From Deroplatys truncata (Eukaryota; Arthropoda; Insecta; Mantodea; Mantidae): a stretch of DNA of 64,000 bases. Below, piece after piece: positions 1 through 13,170 of this stretch. The notes beneath the pieces are model-generated. The model was not told the DNA's origin. It did no database searches and saw nothing but the letters and a program-made list of their open reading frames with translations. The position numbers and the translations under genes are program-made. Location of the stretch: the NCBI GenBank assembly GCA_030765065.1, contig CM060990.1, positions 286,963,341 to 287,027,340 of the forward strand. The letters run 5' to 3'. Each line of letters starts with the position of its first letter. Position 1 is the stretch's first letter.

Positions 1-339
1 TTGCAATTTGTTTATGTATCAGAGACGAATGAAAGTTGAATGGCATTAGCAATTGTGAATTGATTCAATACAATTGCAGTGATCTGAGATTAGTGAATAA
101 TGAATAACGTTTATTTCTCAATACTCGATACATAATTAAGTTATATACTTTTAGACTATAATAATATTTGAAAATATTAGGCTATTTACACTATAAATTC
201 ACTTCTTTGTTGTTTGCCTATACTAATCTATGGTCTCAGTACATACAACTCCTGGTTTTCTATGTATCGATGACCCTCTGTCTACTTGTTTATGTTTCAT
301 TATATATACCTTTATTTTTTTTAATGTGCCATATGTATG
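1..339. other. AT-rich stretch, nothing recognised
   Basis: AT-rich DNA with no recognisable gene. A 70-codon open frame at 168-380 begins with TTG, is composed mostly of hydrophobic and aromatic codons as expected from T-rich DNA, and runs into the repeat fragment that follows, so I do not call it a gene. Confidence 0.5.
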
Positions 340-1200
340 ATTTCCTGTGTTACGTCTTGTTACGTGTTTACGTTAGATGATAGACAATGAGAAGATCCAG
401 AACAAACAAGGTGGGAATAGGTTAGGACGTATACTTCACTGTAAACCGATATACTGTTTGTCCCTCTCCGTCTCGCGTACTACTGTTTAACAAATATAAA
501 GTTTGTAAGGTTTAGAAAATAAGTATATAAAAGTGTTGTAAGGCTGGATGAGAAAAGTTTTATAATCGAATTACTCTCTATATTACAGTATAAACCTACA
601 TTCCTCCTCCTTCAAGCTCTGTCTATCCTTGTATCTCTACCGTTTTCCATATTTCTCCCATATAAACGTATACTCTAATCCTCAAACCATGTCTAGACTA
701 GCACCTCTCCTCGTATGCCCTAACGCTCTCATATAAATGCATTTTCCTCCTTGAAGACTCTCTCAACCTAGCACCTACCTTCGTTTTCCCTATATTTTCC
801 CATATAGACGTATACTCTCTCATTCAGACCTTCCCGACTAGCCTAGCACTTCTCCTCATATTCCCCTACCTCTCTCATATAAGATGCATTCCCTCATTCA
901 ACACCATCTAGCCTAGCATCGACCCTCGTATTCCCTATCTCTCGCATATAAACACCTACTCCATCATTCAAAACTCCTATCCTAATACCTCTCCTCGGTT
1001 CGCTATATCGCCCATATTCTAAACTTCAAGTCCTGTTTAGTATAGCATCTTTCCTTGTGTTCCCTATCTCTCTCGTATAAAGCATATCCCTCCCTCCTTT
1101 AGCATCTGACTAGCCTAGCATCAGCCCTGTTATTCCCTATCTCTCCCCTATAAATACTTCTATCTAGAGACCTAGTGTTTCAGTAGAGCATCCTTTCCTC
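340..1200 (+). mobile_element. Truncated Polinton-like fragment (third copy)
   Basis: 340-485 matches the complement of about 39235-39400 (internal DNA of the outer Polinton-like element, including its acgtaac-rich stretch). 486-595 is a copy of the ~115-bp boundary block found at four other places. 600-1200 is the CT-rich strand of the ~60-bp minisatellite with catataaa in most units. The order internal DNA, block, minisatellite is that of a right-hand terminal repeat. The fragment stops at the 415-bp satellite without reaching an agtag-type terminus, so it is truncated. No coding sequence is left. Confidence 0.75.
486..595 (+). repeat. Boundary block, copy 1 of 5
   Basis: About 110-115 bp running from ctgtttaaca through gttgtaaggctggatgag to ttactctctatattac. 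It resembles the blocks at 27482-27610 (-), 34735-34853 (+), 39117-39245 (-) and 41690-41790 (+). In every case it lies where the ~60-bp or ~50-bp terminal repeats meet the internal part of the element. It includes the TATA-like string agtatataaa. Confidence 0.8.
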
Positions 1201-1205
1201 CTATA

Positions 1206-3380
1206 AAAGTTTATTTGGTGTCTTTATCTTAATTAGTTTAGGAGTTATTAAATTTATAATTAAATTACATTTTATCGGTATTCGAACCCTGGACACCAGA
1301 ACCAAAATTATTTACAATATTAGTTTGATATGTTTAAGGGTGCTGTATGCATTTACAGCATCAATCTAAGTGATATATTCTAGAGTATAGAGAAAAATAA
1401 GTAAGTGATTGAAAGATCGGGATTCGAAGTAAGGACAGCTGATTGAAAATTATATACAGTATTAATTGCCCATCATAGGAGCTATCAATCATGCTTTGGT
1501 CAATTCCTCTACCTCTCTTAGTTTCTGAGATAATGACGATTTAAACATTAGGCTCGAACCCAGAACGTCAGGTATCTAATTACACATCCACAAGATACTA
1601 CCTAGTAACGTAAACGCAATAAAGTTTATTTGGCGTCTTTAGCTTAATTAGTTTAGGAGTTATTAAATTTATAATTAAATTACATTTTATCGGTATTCGA
1701 ACCCTGGACACCAGAAACAAAATTATTTACAATATTAGTTTGATATGTTTAAGGGTGCTGTATGCATTTACAGCATCAATCTAAGTGATATATTCTAGAG
1801 TATAGAGAAAAAATAAGTAAGTGATTGAAAGATCGGGATTCGAAGTAAGGACAACTGATTGAAAATTATATACAGTATTAATTGCCCATCATAGGAGCTG
1901 TCAATCATGCTTTGGTCAATTCCTCTACCTCTCTTAGTTTCTGAGATAATGACGATTTAAAATTAGGCTCGAACCCAGAACGTCAGGTATCTAATTACAC
2001 CTCCACAAGATACTACCTAATAACATAAACGCAATAAAGTTTATTTGGCGTCTTTATCTTAATTAGTTTAGGAGTTATTAAATTTATAATTAAATTACAT
2101 TTTATCGGTATTCGAACCCTGGACACCAGAAACAAAATTATTTACAATATTAGTTTGATATGTTTAAAGGTGCTGTATGCATTTACAGCATCAATCTAAG
2201 TGATATATTCTAGAGTATAGAGAAAAAATAAGTAAGTGATTGAAAGATCGGGATTCGAAGTAAGGACAACTGATTGAAAATTATATACAGTATTAATTGC
2301 CCATCATAGGAGCTATCAATCATGCTTTGGGTCACTCGTCTACCTCTCTTAGTTTCTGAGATAATGACGATTTAAAAATTAGGATCGAGCCCAGAACGTC
2401 AGGTATCTAATTACACATCCACAAGATAATACCTAATAACATAAAGGCAATAAAGTTTATTTGGCGTCTTTATCTTAATTAGTTTAGGAGTTATTAAATT
2501 TATAATTAAATTACATTTTATCGGTATTCGAACCCTGGACACCAGAAACAAAATTATTTACAATATTAGTTTGATATGTTTAAAGGTGCTGTATGCATTT
2601 ACAGCATCAATCTAAGTGATATATTCTAGAGTATAGAGAAAAAATAAGTAAGTGATTGAAAGATCGGGATTCGAAGTAAGGACAACTGATTGAAAATTAT
2701 ATACAGTATTAATTACCCATCATAGGAGCTATCAATCATGCTTTGGTTCCCTCGTCTACCTCTCTTAGTTTCTGAGATAATGACGATTTAAAAATTAGGA
2801 TCGAACCCAGAACGTCAGGTATCTAATTACACATCCACAAGATAATACCTAATAACATAAAGGCAATAAAGTTTATTTGGCGTCTTTATCTTAATTAGTT
2901 TAGAAGTTATTAAATTTATAATTAAATTACATTTTATCGGTATTCGAACCCTGGACACCTGAAACAAAATTATTTACAATATTAGTTTGATATGTTTAAA
3001 GGTGCTGTATGCAGTTACAGCATCAATCTAAGTGACATATTCTAGAGTATAGAGAAAAAATAAGTAAGTGATTGAAAGGTCGGGATTCGAAATAAGGACA
3101 ACTGATTAAAAATTATATACAGTATTAATTACCCAATCATAGGAGCTATCAATCATGCTTTGGTCAATTCCTCTACCTCTCTTAGTTTCTGAGATAATGA
3201 CGATTTAAACATTAGGCTCGAACCCAGAACGTCAGGTATCTAATTACACCTCCACAAGATACTACCTAATAACATAAAGGCAATAAAGTTTATTTGGTGT
3301 CTATCTTAATTAGTTTAGGAGTTATTAAATTTATAATTAAATTACATTTTATCGGTATTCGAACCCTGGACACCATGTAC
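1206..3380 (+). repeat. ~415-bp tandem satellite (5 full units and a partial)
   Basis: Units begin with aaagtttatttgg at 1206, 1621, 2036, 2452, 2868 and 3285, giving lengths of 415, 415, 416, 416 and 417 bp; the sixth is cut at about 3380. Differences between units are scattered single bases and 1-bp indels. Each unit has three tRNA T-loop-like motifs: gtattcgaaccc, the complement of cttcgaatccc, and gctcgaaccc. Two lie in tRNA-sized segments with complementary ends, for example 1217-1298 with ggtgtc/gacacc. A diverged related stretch with another ttcgaaccc motif follows at 3381-3500. No open reading frame of note. Confidence 0.95.
1406..1491 (-). other. tRNA-like segment in each 415-bp unit
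   Basis: Read on the minus strand, this 86-nt segment starts TGATTGA and ends TCAATCA, a perfect 7-bp acceptor-like pairing. It continues with TA, a 4-bp D-stem-like GCTC/GGGC, an AATTA/TAATT anticodon-stem-like pair with a loop that is too long (10 nt), and a TTCGAAT T-loop. The T-stem does not pair (CTTAC against CCCGA) and four extra bases separate it from the acceptor. This is therefore a tRNA-derived or tRNA-like relic and not a functional tRNA. The segment recurs in all full units. Confidence 0.4.
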
Positions 3381-3419
3381 CCAAATATACATTCACAAGA
3401 AACTATCTAATGACATTAA

Positions 3420-4227
3420 TGTAATAAACTTTATTTGACGTCTTTATCGTAATTAGTCTCTGAGTTATTAGAAGCTGAATTTGTAATTCGAACCCGGCCA
3501 TCCTGGTCAACTTGGAACTCGTTGGAGAAGCTGCTGCTATCATTTCCATCGCTAAAATCTGAAGTGTTGAGTGTTGGGCAGAGCACTTAGGAAAACAATT
3601 ACTGACATTGTTCGCTAATGGGGTGAAAGCGTCTAACGGGTCAGCTAATAGAGGTCACCGTTACCGCCAGGCGGAAGTATGTCGTTCGCTAATGTATGTA
3701 AACAGATCCAGAATGTAAACTTAAAAGCCTATTAATGTGTTGAAAGCGTCTAACATGTTCAGCTAATGGACAAGCGCTTTCCCCTGATAGAAGAAGGCTG
3801 CGTGTTCTCATTACATGACAGACTGTTCCCGTGAGCAGACTACTTATACTCAAGCTCCAGCCAACAATTCATTAATCAAAAAACTTAATTGCTCGAGGAT
3901 GCAATCTGCAGACCTTAGTAGTCATAAAAAAAATGTTTGACGAACATTACCTAATTAATTTGCCGGGGGGCGGCAGGACTCGAGAAAACAATTCCCTCAA
4001 GTCATGACGCCACAGTAGAACGCATGGGAGAGGGGGTAGAACCTGTTAGCACAGATACTGTCGGCATTAGGTGAGCACACAAAGCGAGAGGGGGCGGGGC
4101 CTAACGACACGAGACCTGGCGGCATGTGAGCCCTCAAAGGGAGGGGGCGGGGCTTGTCGGCGTAGAACAAAGAACTTTATCGCTTGTCGGCATCTCTCTC
4201 TGCGCTCAAGTCGCCATTATATCTCTA
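3420..4227. other. Non-array spacer with local duplications
   Basis: Between the 415-bp satellite and the hAT-derived array. It contains a diverged internal duplication at about 3610-3775: gttcgctaatg followed by gtgaaagcgtctaac and tcagctaat, then the same order again. It then becomes GC-rich from about 3960. No convincing coding frame: the 88-codon frame at 4071-4337 crosses into the array and is compositionally arbitrary. Confidence 0.5.
4049..4165 (+). promoter_or_regulatory. Duplicated GC-box cluster
   Basis: Two identical decamers, ggggcggggc (4091-4100 and 4144-4153), lie 53 bp apart inside a diverged ~53-60-bp tandem duplication (cggcat..gtgag..ca.....agggggcggggc). The sequence has the form of Sp1-type GC boxes. 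There is no TATA element or downstream gene that I can identify, so promoter function is only a possibility. Confidence 0.3.
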
Positions 4228-7200
4228 CTTGTACACGTTGGCGGTTCACATTAACAAGCATACATCTAGATACACTAGGAAAAAATTCCATGCAATTCTG
4301 TCAAGTTTTTTTGACTGAAAAGCATTATAACTATTGAATCACCAATAAGTTAAAATGAAAATTTAGCTTAAAATGTGAATAGAGTAATACATTTAGAAAA
4401 TCTATAAAACAGGCCTCACACTAGGTGCCTTTACCGGCCCCGTCTTCATCCAGGCAGACTGTACCAACTGGTAATATAACCTGGGACTCCCCGTCCAAAC
4501 CCACAGGCGAGATAGAGCACCCAGCGGGCCTAGCCACAGCCCACCCGTAGCATACTTCCGGCCGTAAAGTAGATGGTATCTGATAGCACAGTGACGTTCA
4601 GCTCGTACCACCCGGTAGCCGCACACGGCAGCAATATCGTTGCGAACATGACATCGCATGAAAATGCAATTTCGTTCTCAACTTAGTCATTTGTTACTGT
4701 TTTAGAAAAATGCTTTCCATTATAGCATGCTCAATTATAGCAGTCCATCCAACTGGGTTTTTTTTCGAAAAACCCTGCTCCTTACAAACTTAAAAACACC
4801 TCAACAATTCTTCAAGCTGACAATTGTATTACAGTAGAACTGGACCCTACAATAGTTCAATGTGTTAGATTTGCTCCAAATAATCTCTGTTGAAAGATAT
4901 AACATCTGACAGGAGACTCAACATGACTCCGAAAAATTTAAAGAGCATTTGGTTGTGCAACCAAAAAACCGATAAGACATTGGAATTCATGGCCCTTGAG
5001 GAAACATTCTCATTTTTATATCAGGCACAATTAAAATTATGTTTGAAATTTTAAACCTGTTTTAAAAATATGTATAATACAACACGATTTTAACATAAAT
5101 ACGCCAATTTCTTTTGCGTGGCCATTTGCCTTTAGATTAAAAATCCTTATTCATAAAACTTCAAAATATAAACTGCTTTACCATACTTAAATTGTTACAA
5201 TAAGATATATTTACTATAAAAACGTTTCGGTTCACCATAATAAGCATGTATCTAGAGACTAGAAAAAAATTACATGCAATTCTGCCAAGTTGTTTTGAAA
5301 CGGTATGCTTCAAAACTTTTGGATCACCAATAATTTAAAACGAAACTTTAGCTTAAAAACTGAATATAGTAATATGTTTACACAACTTACAAAAAAAGCT
5401 CTCATACTGGGTGTCCCCACCTGCCTCGTGATCATTCAGGCTTGCCGTGCCACCGATTATTTAACCTGAGCCCTCCCAGTCCAAACCCACAGCGCAGATA
5501 GAGCACCCGCCGTGGCTAGCCACACCCCACCAATAGCATACTTCCGGCCGCAAAATAGAGGCTATCTGACGGCAGAGTGACGTTCATCTCGTGCCAACTG
5601 GCAGCCTCAAGCAGCAGCTATATAGAGAGTAGAATGTCCAAAAATGGTCCACGAGAATCAAATTATGCTGCGATATAAAACTGAGTGCAAAGTTATCATA
5701 CTACTGCAAAAGTGAAAGGATGTACTTTGGTAATTGAAAAAGCTTGAATATGTTACCTTAATGAGAAAAAAACCTTTTAAACAAGTTTTTAGATAACAAC
5801 TTTGTTAACATGACATTTCATGAAATTTTCAATATCGTTCACATATTAGTCGTTTGTTTTTGTTTTTGAAAACTCCTTTCCATTATAGCATGCACCATTG
5901 CAACAGTTGATCAAAGTGCATGTTTTCGAAAATCTTGATCCTGATACACCTATAAACATTTAAAAATTTCACAAGGTGACAATACTATTACAGTAGAAAT
6001 GTACCCTACAATAATTAAATGTTTTAGATTTTCTCCAAACATCTGTAGATATTGAGAGGACGTTATCTCAGATGAAAAATGTATTATCTGCCATGACAAT
6101 CAACCTTACTCCAGAAAATTTTAAAAAGCATATGGTTGTCATATGCAACCAATAAGTCGATAAGGCATTGCAATTCATAGGCCTTCAAGAAATATTTTCG
6201 CTTTCACATCAAGTACAATTAACATTTTGTTTAAAACAAAGATACTGTAAAAATACAATACAGCAGGATGTTAACATAAATATGCCAATTTGTTTTGTGA
6301 GGTCAGTTGGCTTTAACTTATTTGTTTCCTTTATAAAGATTCAATTCATATCAAATTTTAGAATATATAATCCTTTTACAATAAAATATATCAATATTAT
6401 GTAAACGTTGCCAGTTCACATTAACCAGCACTCAACTGGATACACTAAGAAAAGACTTCATGCAATCCTGTAAAGCGATTTAAAAATGAAGCGCTTCAAA
6501 ACTATTCAATCATCACCAATAAGTTAAAATGAAAATTTAGCTTAAAAAGTGAGTGTTTACAAAATCTACTAAACATGTTTCACACTGTTTGCCTCTACCT
6601 GCTCTGTCATCATCCAGGTACGCCGTACCACCGTTTATTCAACGTTGGTCCTCCTCGACCAAACCCACAGGCGGGATAGCTGACACAACGTTCCTAGCCA
6701 CACCCCAACAGTAGCATACTTCCAAATGTAAAGTAGAGGCTATCTGATAGCGGAGTGAGGTTTAGTCCGTACCACCCGGTAGCCGCAGGCAGCAGCTATA
6801 TATAGAGAGTAGAATGTCCAAATATAGTCCCTGAGAATCAAATTATTCTGTTTGGCTCTAAGTTATCCTCTACTCCGAACATGAAGAGATATGCTTAGGT
6901 ACGTATAAAAAGCCGGAATATGTTACGGGAGTGAAAAAGAAAGCTATTTCAAGAAGTGTTGAATAACGTCATTGTGAACATGGCAACACATAAAAAAGCA
7001 GTATCCTTCACAAGTTAGTATACTGTTATTGCTTTGAAAAATTCTTTCCATTATAGCATGCTCCATTCTAGCAGCTCATTAAAGTGCGTGTTTTCGTGAA
7101 AATCTGATCTTGACAAACTTAGAAACATTTGAAAAATTCTACAAGATGACAATTCTATTATAGCAGAAATGTACCCTACAATAATTCAATGTTTTAGATT

Positions 7201-10200
7201 TTCTCCAAATAACTCCGCAGATATTTAGAGGACATTATTTGTGATGAAAAATGTATTATCTGAAATGAGAATCAACATGACTCAAAAAATTTTAAAGAAG
7301 CATTTGGCTGTCCCGTGCAACCAATAAGCCGATAAGCCATTGCAATTCATAGACCATCAAGAAACATTTTCACTTTCATAACAAGTACAATTAGCATTTT
7401 GTTTAAACCTTTAAATCTGCTTTAGAAATATAATACAACACAATGTTAACATAGATATGTCAATTTACTTTGTGGGGCCAGTTGCCTGTAAATTAAAGGC
7501 TTTTATTTATAAAGATTGAAAATATAAACAATTAGTATATTTAAACTTTTAACGTAAAATATAACAATATTATGTAATCGTTGGATGTACACATATACCA
7601 GCATGCATCTAGATTTACTAGGAAAGCATATCATGTAATTCTGTCAAGTATATTTAAAATGAAGCCTTGAAAATAATTGAATCACCAATGACCTAAAATG
7701 AAAGCTTAGCTTAAAAAGGGAATATAGTAATATGTTTACAAAATGTACAAAGAGGTGTGTCAGTGGTTTGTTTTACCTGCCACGTCATCATCCAGGCACG
7801 CCGTACCACCCGCTATTTAACCCGAGTCATCACCGTCGAAACCCAAGGGCGAGATGAAGTACCCAACGTACCTAGCCACATCCCACCCGTAGCATACATG
7901 CGGCCGTGAAATAGACGCTATCTGATAGCAGAGTGATATTTATCTCGCACCACCCGGCAGCCGCATGCGGCAGTTATATAACTATTAGAGTAGAATGTCC
8001 AAAAAGGGTCCGTGAGAACCAAATTATTCTGTAATATAAAATTCGGTGCTAAGATATATTACTCCCAAAGTGAAAAGTTATACTTAGGTAATTATAAAAA
8101 CTTGAATATGTTAGCTGAGTGAAAAAAACCATTTTAATTAGTTTTAAATAGCATCTTTGTGAACATGATATCGCATGAAAATGCAATATCGTCTGCAACT
8201 TAGTCATTTGTTATGGTTTTTTAAAAATTCTTTCCATGTTAGCATGCTCCATTATAACAGTTCATCAAACTCTGTGTCTTCCAAAACTCCTATTCCAAAT
8301 AAACTTAGTAATGTTTAATAAGTTTTGCAAATTAACAATTCCATTGCAGTAGAAATGAACCCTACAATAGTTCAGTGTTTCAGATTTGCTTCAAAAACCT
8401 CGTTATATATTGAGAGGACACTATCTCAGATGAAGAATGTGTTATCTTAAAGGAGACTCGACATCGCACCGGAAAATTTAAAAAAGCATTTCGTTGTCAT
8501 GTGCAACATATAAACGGATAATGCATTGTAACGTACAGGCCTTCAATAAACATTTTCATTTTATGTCAAGTACAATTAGAATTTTGTGTGATATTTTAAG
8601 GTTTACTTTAAATATATAATACAACACGATCTTAACATAAATATTGCAATCTCTTTTTTGAAGCCAGTTGCCTTTAAATTAAAAACCTTATTTATAGATA
8701 TCCAAGTATAACATATTTTAGAATATTTAAACTTTTACAATAAAATGTATCATAATTATGCAAACGTTGTCTGCACATGTTAATAATCATGCATCTAGAT
8801 ACACTTCATGAAATTCTGTCAAGTAGTTTTGAAATTAACAGCTTCACAACTATTGAATACTTAATTATTTAAAATGAAAATTTAACTTACCTATTTAACT
8901 AACATATTTATATTACCATAAGGATACCAATTTATTTTGTGAGGCGAGTTGCCTTTATATTAGAAATTGTTATTTATAACGATTCAATATATAAAATATA
9001 TTAGAATATTTCAATTTTTACAATCAAATATATCAATATTTTCTAAACTTTGGCTCTTCACATTAACAGGCATTCACCTAGATGCACCAAGAAAAATTTC
9101 ATGAAATTCTGTCACGTAGTTTTGAAATGGAACGCTTTAAACTATTGAATAACCAATAAGTCAAAATGAAAATTTAGCTTAAAAACCGAGTATAGTGATA
9201 TTTTTAGAAAATCTACAAAACATGTCTCACACTAGGTGCCTCTACCTACCCTGTCATCATCCAGGTACGTAGTACCGATTAATCAACCTGGGCCCTCCCC
9301 GTCAAAACCCACAGCCGAGAAGAGCACACAGCGTGCCTAGCCACACTGCAACTGTAGCATACTTCCGGCCGTGAAGTAGAGGCTATCTGACATCAGAGTG
9401 GGGTTCAGTTCGTACCACCTGGTAGCCGCAGGTGGCAGCTATATATGGAGAGTAGAATGCTCAAAAATGGTCCGTGAGAATCAAATTATTCAATGATATA
9501 TAGTCTTGTTCAAAGATATCCTACTGCTCCGAAAGTGTAAAGATATGCTTATGTAATTATAAAAAGCTTGAAGATGTTAGCTGAGTGAAGAAGAAAGCGA
9601 TTTTAACAACATTTAAATAAAATTCTTTGAACATGATATCGCACTAGAATGCAATATCGTTCACAACTTAGTCATTTGTTACTGATTTTGAAACATTCTT
9701 TCCAATATAGCATGCTGCATTATAGCAGTTCATCAAACTGCGTGTTTTCGAAAACCCTTGATTCTGATAAACTTAGAAACATTTAAAAAATTCTAGAAGG
9801 TGACAATTCTCTATTACAGTAGAAATGGACACTACAATACCTCAAAGTTTCAGACTTGTTCCAAATACTTCTGTAGATATTGAGAGGACATTATCTCAGA
9901 TTAAAAATATATTATCTGACATGAGAGTGAACATGACTGCAGAAAATTTAAAAAATCATTCGGTTTTCATGTGCAATAAAAACTCCGATAAGGCATTGTA
10001 ATGCATAAGCCTTTAAGAAATGTTTTCATTTTTATGTCACGTAGATTTAGCATTTAGTTTAAAGCTTTAAAGTTGCTCTAAAAATATAATACAATACGAA
10101 GTTAACATAAATATGAAAATTTCTCTTGTGAGGTCAGTTGCCTATAAATTAAGTCTGTTTATTGAAGATTCAAAATATAAGATATTTTAGCACATTTAAT

Positions 10201-12877
10201 TTGTTTCATTAAAACAAATCAATATTAGTAAGTCCTGGCGGTCCACATTAACAATCATGCATCTGGATACACTAAGAAAAATTGTCATGCAATTCTGTGA
10301 AGTTGTTTTGAAATGCAAAGCTTCAAAGCTATTGAATCACCAATAATTTAAAAGTGGAGATTTAGCTAAAAAAAGGCGAGTACAGTAATATGTTTAAACA
10401 ATTTAAAAAACGGGTCTCACACTGGGTGTCTCTACCTGCCCCGTCATCATCCTGGTACGCCATACCGCCGATTATTTAACCTGGGCCCTCCCTGTCCAAA
10501 CCCACAGGCGATATAGAGCACCAAACGTGTATAGCCACATCACACCAGTAGGATACTTCTAGCCCTGAAATAGAGGCTAATTGATGGCAGAGTAAGGTTC
10601 AGCTCGTACCACCCGCAATGCAGGCAGCAGCTATAAAGAGAGTAGAATCTCCAAAAATGGTCCATGAGAATCAAATTATTCTGTAATAAAATATCGTACT
10701 ACTCCAAAAGTGAAAAGTTGTACTTAGGTGATTATAAAAAGCTTAAATATGTTATTTGTGTAAAAATAATGCGATTTTCACAAGTTTTAAATAACATATT
10801 TCTGAATATGATATCGCATGAAACTATAATATCGTTCACAGCTTAGCCTTTGTTATTGTTTATGAAAACTTCTTTCCATTACAGCATGCTCCATTGTAGC
10901 AGCTGACCAAGCTGCGTATTTTCGAAAAATCCTGATCCAGACAAACTTAGAAACATTTAAAAAATTATACAAGATGACGATTCTATTGTAGTAGAAATGT
11001 ACCCTACAATAGTTCAGTGTGTTAAATTTGCTCCAAATACAATTATAGATATTGAAAGGACATTATATCAGCTGAAAATGTATTATCTGACACAGGACTC
11101 AACATGACTCCAGAAAATTTAAAAAAGCGTTTGATTGTCGTGTATAACCAATAAGCCGATAAGGCATTGTAACAGGAGACTCAAGATGTCTCCAAGAAGT
11201 TTTAAAACTCATTTGGTTGTCAGGTGAAGCCAATGAGCCGATTAAGCGTTGCAATTCATAAGCCTTCAAAACACAATTTTCATTTTTATGTCAAGTATAA
11301 CTAACATTTTGTTTAAAACCTTTAAAGTTGCTTTAAAAATATATGACAAGATGTTAACATAAATATTTCGACTTCTCTCGTGGGATCAGTTGCCATTAAA
11401 TTAAAGGCTTTCATGTATAAAGATAAAAAATATAATATTTTGGAGTACTTAATTTCTCTACAATAGAATATATCAATATTATGTAAACGTTGGCAGTTCA
11501 CGTTAACGTGCTTTCGAAAAGCCCTCATCGTGACAAACGTAGAAACATTTAGAAAATTCTACAGGGTTGCAAATCTATTACAGTAGTAATAGAAGCTATA
11601 GTATTTCAGTGCTTTAAATTTGCTCCATATACCTCTGTAGATATTGAGGACATTATCTCAGATTAAAATGCACTATCTGATATGAGATTCAACATGACTC
11701 AGAAAATTTAAGAAGGCACTTTTTGTCATGTGCAACCAAAGGGTTGATAAGGCATTGTAATCCGTAGGCCTTGAAGAAACATATTCATTTTTATGTCAAG
11801 CAAAATTAGCATTTTTTAAAACTTTAAAGCTGATTTAGAAATATAATACAACACGATGCTAACATAAGTATTGCAATTTCTTTTGTGGGGCCAGTTGCCT
11901 TTAAATTACAAAGTTTTATTTAAAAAGATTGAAAATGTAAAATATTTTAGCATGTTCAAATAGTTTAAATAAAACGTATTAATATTATGTAAATGTTGCC
12001 GGTTTACATTAACAAACATGCATCCACATACACGAGGAAAAGGTTTTATGCAATTCTGTCAAGTGGTTTTGAAACAGCTTCGAAACTAATGGATCACCAG
12101 TAAGTTAAAATGAAAATTTAGCTTTTAAAAAGTGTGTAGAGTAGTCTCTTTACAAAATTTACAAAACAGATTTCACACTGGGTACCTTTACCTGCCCCAT
12201 CATCATTCAAGCAAGTCGTATCACCGATTTTTTAACTTGGGCCCCCACGTCCAAACCCACATATAGAGCACCCAGCGGATCTAGTCACACCCTACCAGTA
12301 GCATACTTCCGGCCGTGAAATAGAGGTTCCTTGATAGCGGAGTGAGGTTCAGCTCGTATCATCCGGTAGATGCAGGCGACAGCTATCTCTTTGTAAAAAT
12401 TACATCCCATGAAAATGCAACATCGTTCACAACTTAGCCATTTGTTATTATTTTCAAAAAGTCTTTCTATTATAGCTTGCTCCATTATACATATAGCAGT
12501 TCATCAATCTGCGCCTTTTCCAAAAATCCTGATCCCGACAAATTTAGAAACATTTCAAAACTTCTAAAAGGTGAAAATTCTCTTATAGTAGAAATAGATC
12601 TTTTAATAGTTCAATGTTTTAGATTTGCTCCAAATACCTCTGTAGATATTCAGAGGACATTATCTTAGATGAAAAATGGTTTATCTGGCAGGAGAATCAA
12701 AATAACTCCTGAAATTTAAAAAAAAAAGCATTTGGTGACCATGTGCACCCAATAAGCCGATAACGCATTATAATGCATAGGCCTTTAAGAAACATTTTCA
12801 CTTTCATATAAAGTACAATTAGCATCTTGTTTAAAACTTTAAGGTTGCTTTAAAAATACAATACAAGACGATGTTAA
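4228..12877 (+). repeat. hAT-derived tandem array, segment 1
   Basis: Head-to-tail monomers of about 1.18 kb. The module order is: an AT-rich lead ending gtaaacgttggcggttcacattaac; a ~250-bp GC-rich module (tctcacactgggtgcctctacc to gccgcaggcggcagctatat); agagagtagaatgtcc; an AT-rich middle; a decayed hAT transposase C-terminus of about 75-90 codons; and an AT-rich tail. GC modules centre near 4548, 5533, 6711, 7889, 9356, 10547 and 12299. hAT fragments lie near 4771-4972, 5936-6155, 7098-7329, 8278-8513, 9747-9979, 10920-11153, 11512-11741 and 12517-12753. Extra or missing modules (around 8880-9050 and 11150-11520) show unequal exchange or partial duplication. The segment breaks off at gatgttaa, where the Mutator-like insertion starts. 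Confidence 0.9.
12477..12753 (+). pseudogene. hAT transposase C-terminal fragment
   Basis: Open from 12477 to 12668 (63 codons). The frame reads PDPDKFRNISKLLKGEN, then CFRFAPNTSVDIQRTLS, after which an in-frame stop cuts it; the homologous codons continue to about 12753. In intact relatives this region is the hAT dimerisation domain (pattern ..SxDxERxxSxxKxxLxDxR..). Only the C-terminus is present, as in every monomer. Confidence 0.7.
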
Positions 12878-13170
12878 GGCGGGATGTAAGTTTTAACGTG
12901 AAAACCTTTGATATTTTTAATTTGTTAATGTTTTTCACATTCATGAATTTTCCTGATTAAATATTTTATTTGTTCTTATTTTTATTGTTTTTTATTATTT
13001 TTCTCCCTTAATTTTATCTCTCTTCTTAACCGTCTCATAGTTTACTTCATCTATAAATCCTTCTCTCTTCTCCCCACTTTACCGCTTCATATCTTTTTAC
13101 GTACATTTAATTTCCACTGCTTTTAAATAAAATCTATCTCCACATTTCTTCTTCCTGTTATAATCCAAAG

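Noticed and set aside
168..380. 70-codon open frame near the left edge
   Set aside because: TTG start, T-rich composition giving hydrophobic residues, and overlap with a known non-coding repeat fragment.
1217..1298. Functional tRNA gene in each 415-bp unit
   Set aside because: Acceptor-like ends pair, but the T-stem and anticodon arm do not form a proper cloverleaf; called tRNA-like only.
4071..4337. 88-codon frame over the GC boxes
   Set aside because: Crosses from unique GC-rich DNA into the hAT-derived monomer; no domain and no consistent composition.
4402..4659. Minus-strand frames over the GC-rich monomer module, here and in later monomers
   Set aside because: Frames are open in only a few monomers and at different registers; the module is conserved as DNA, not as one reading frame.
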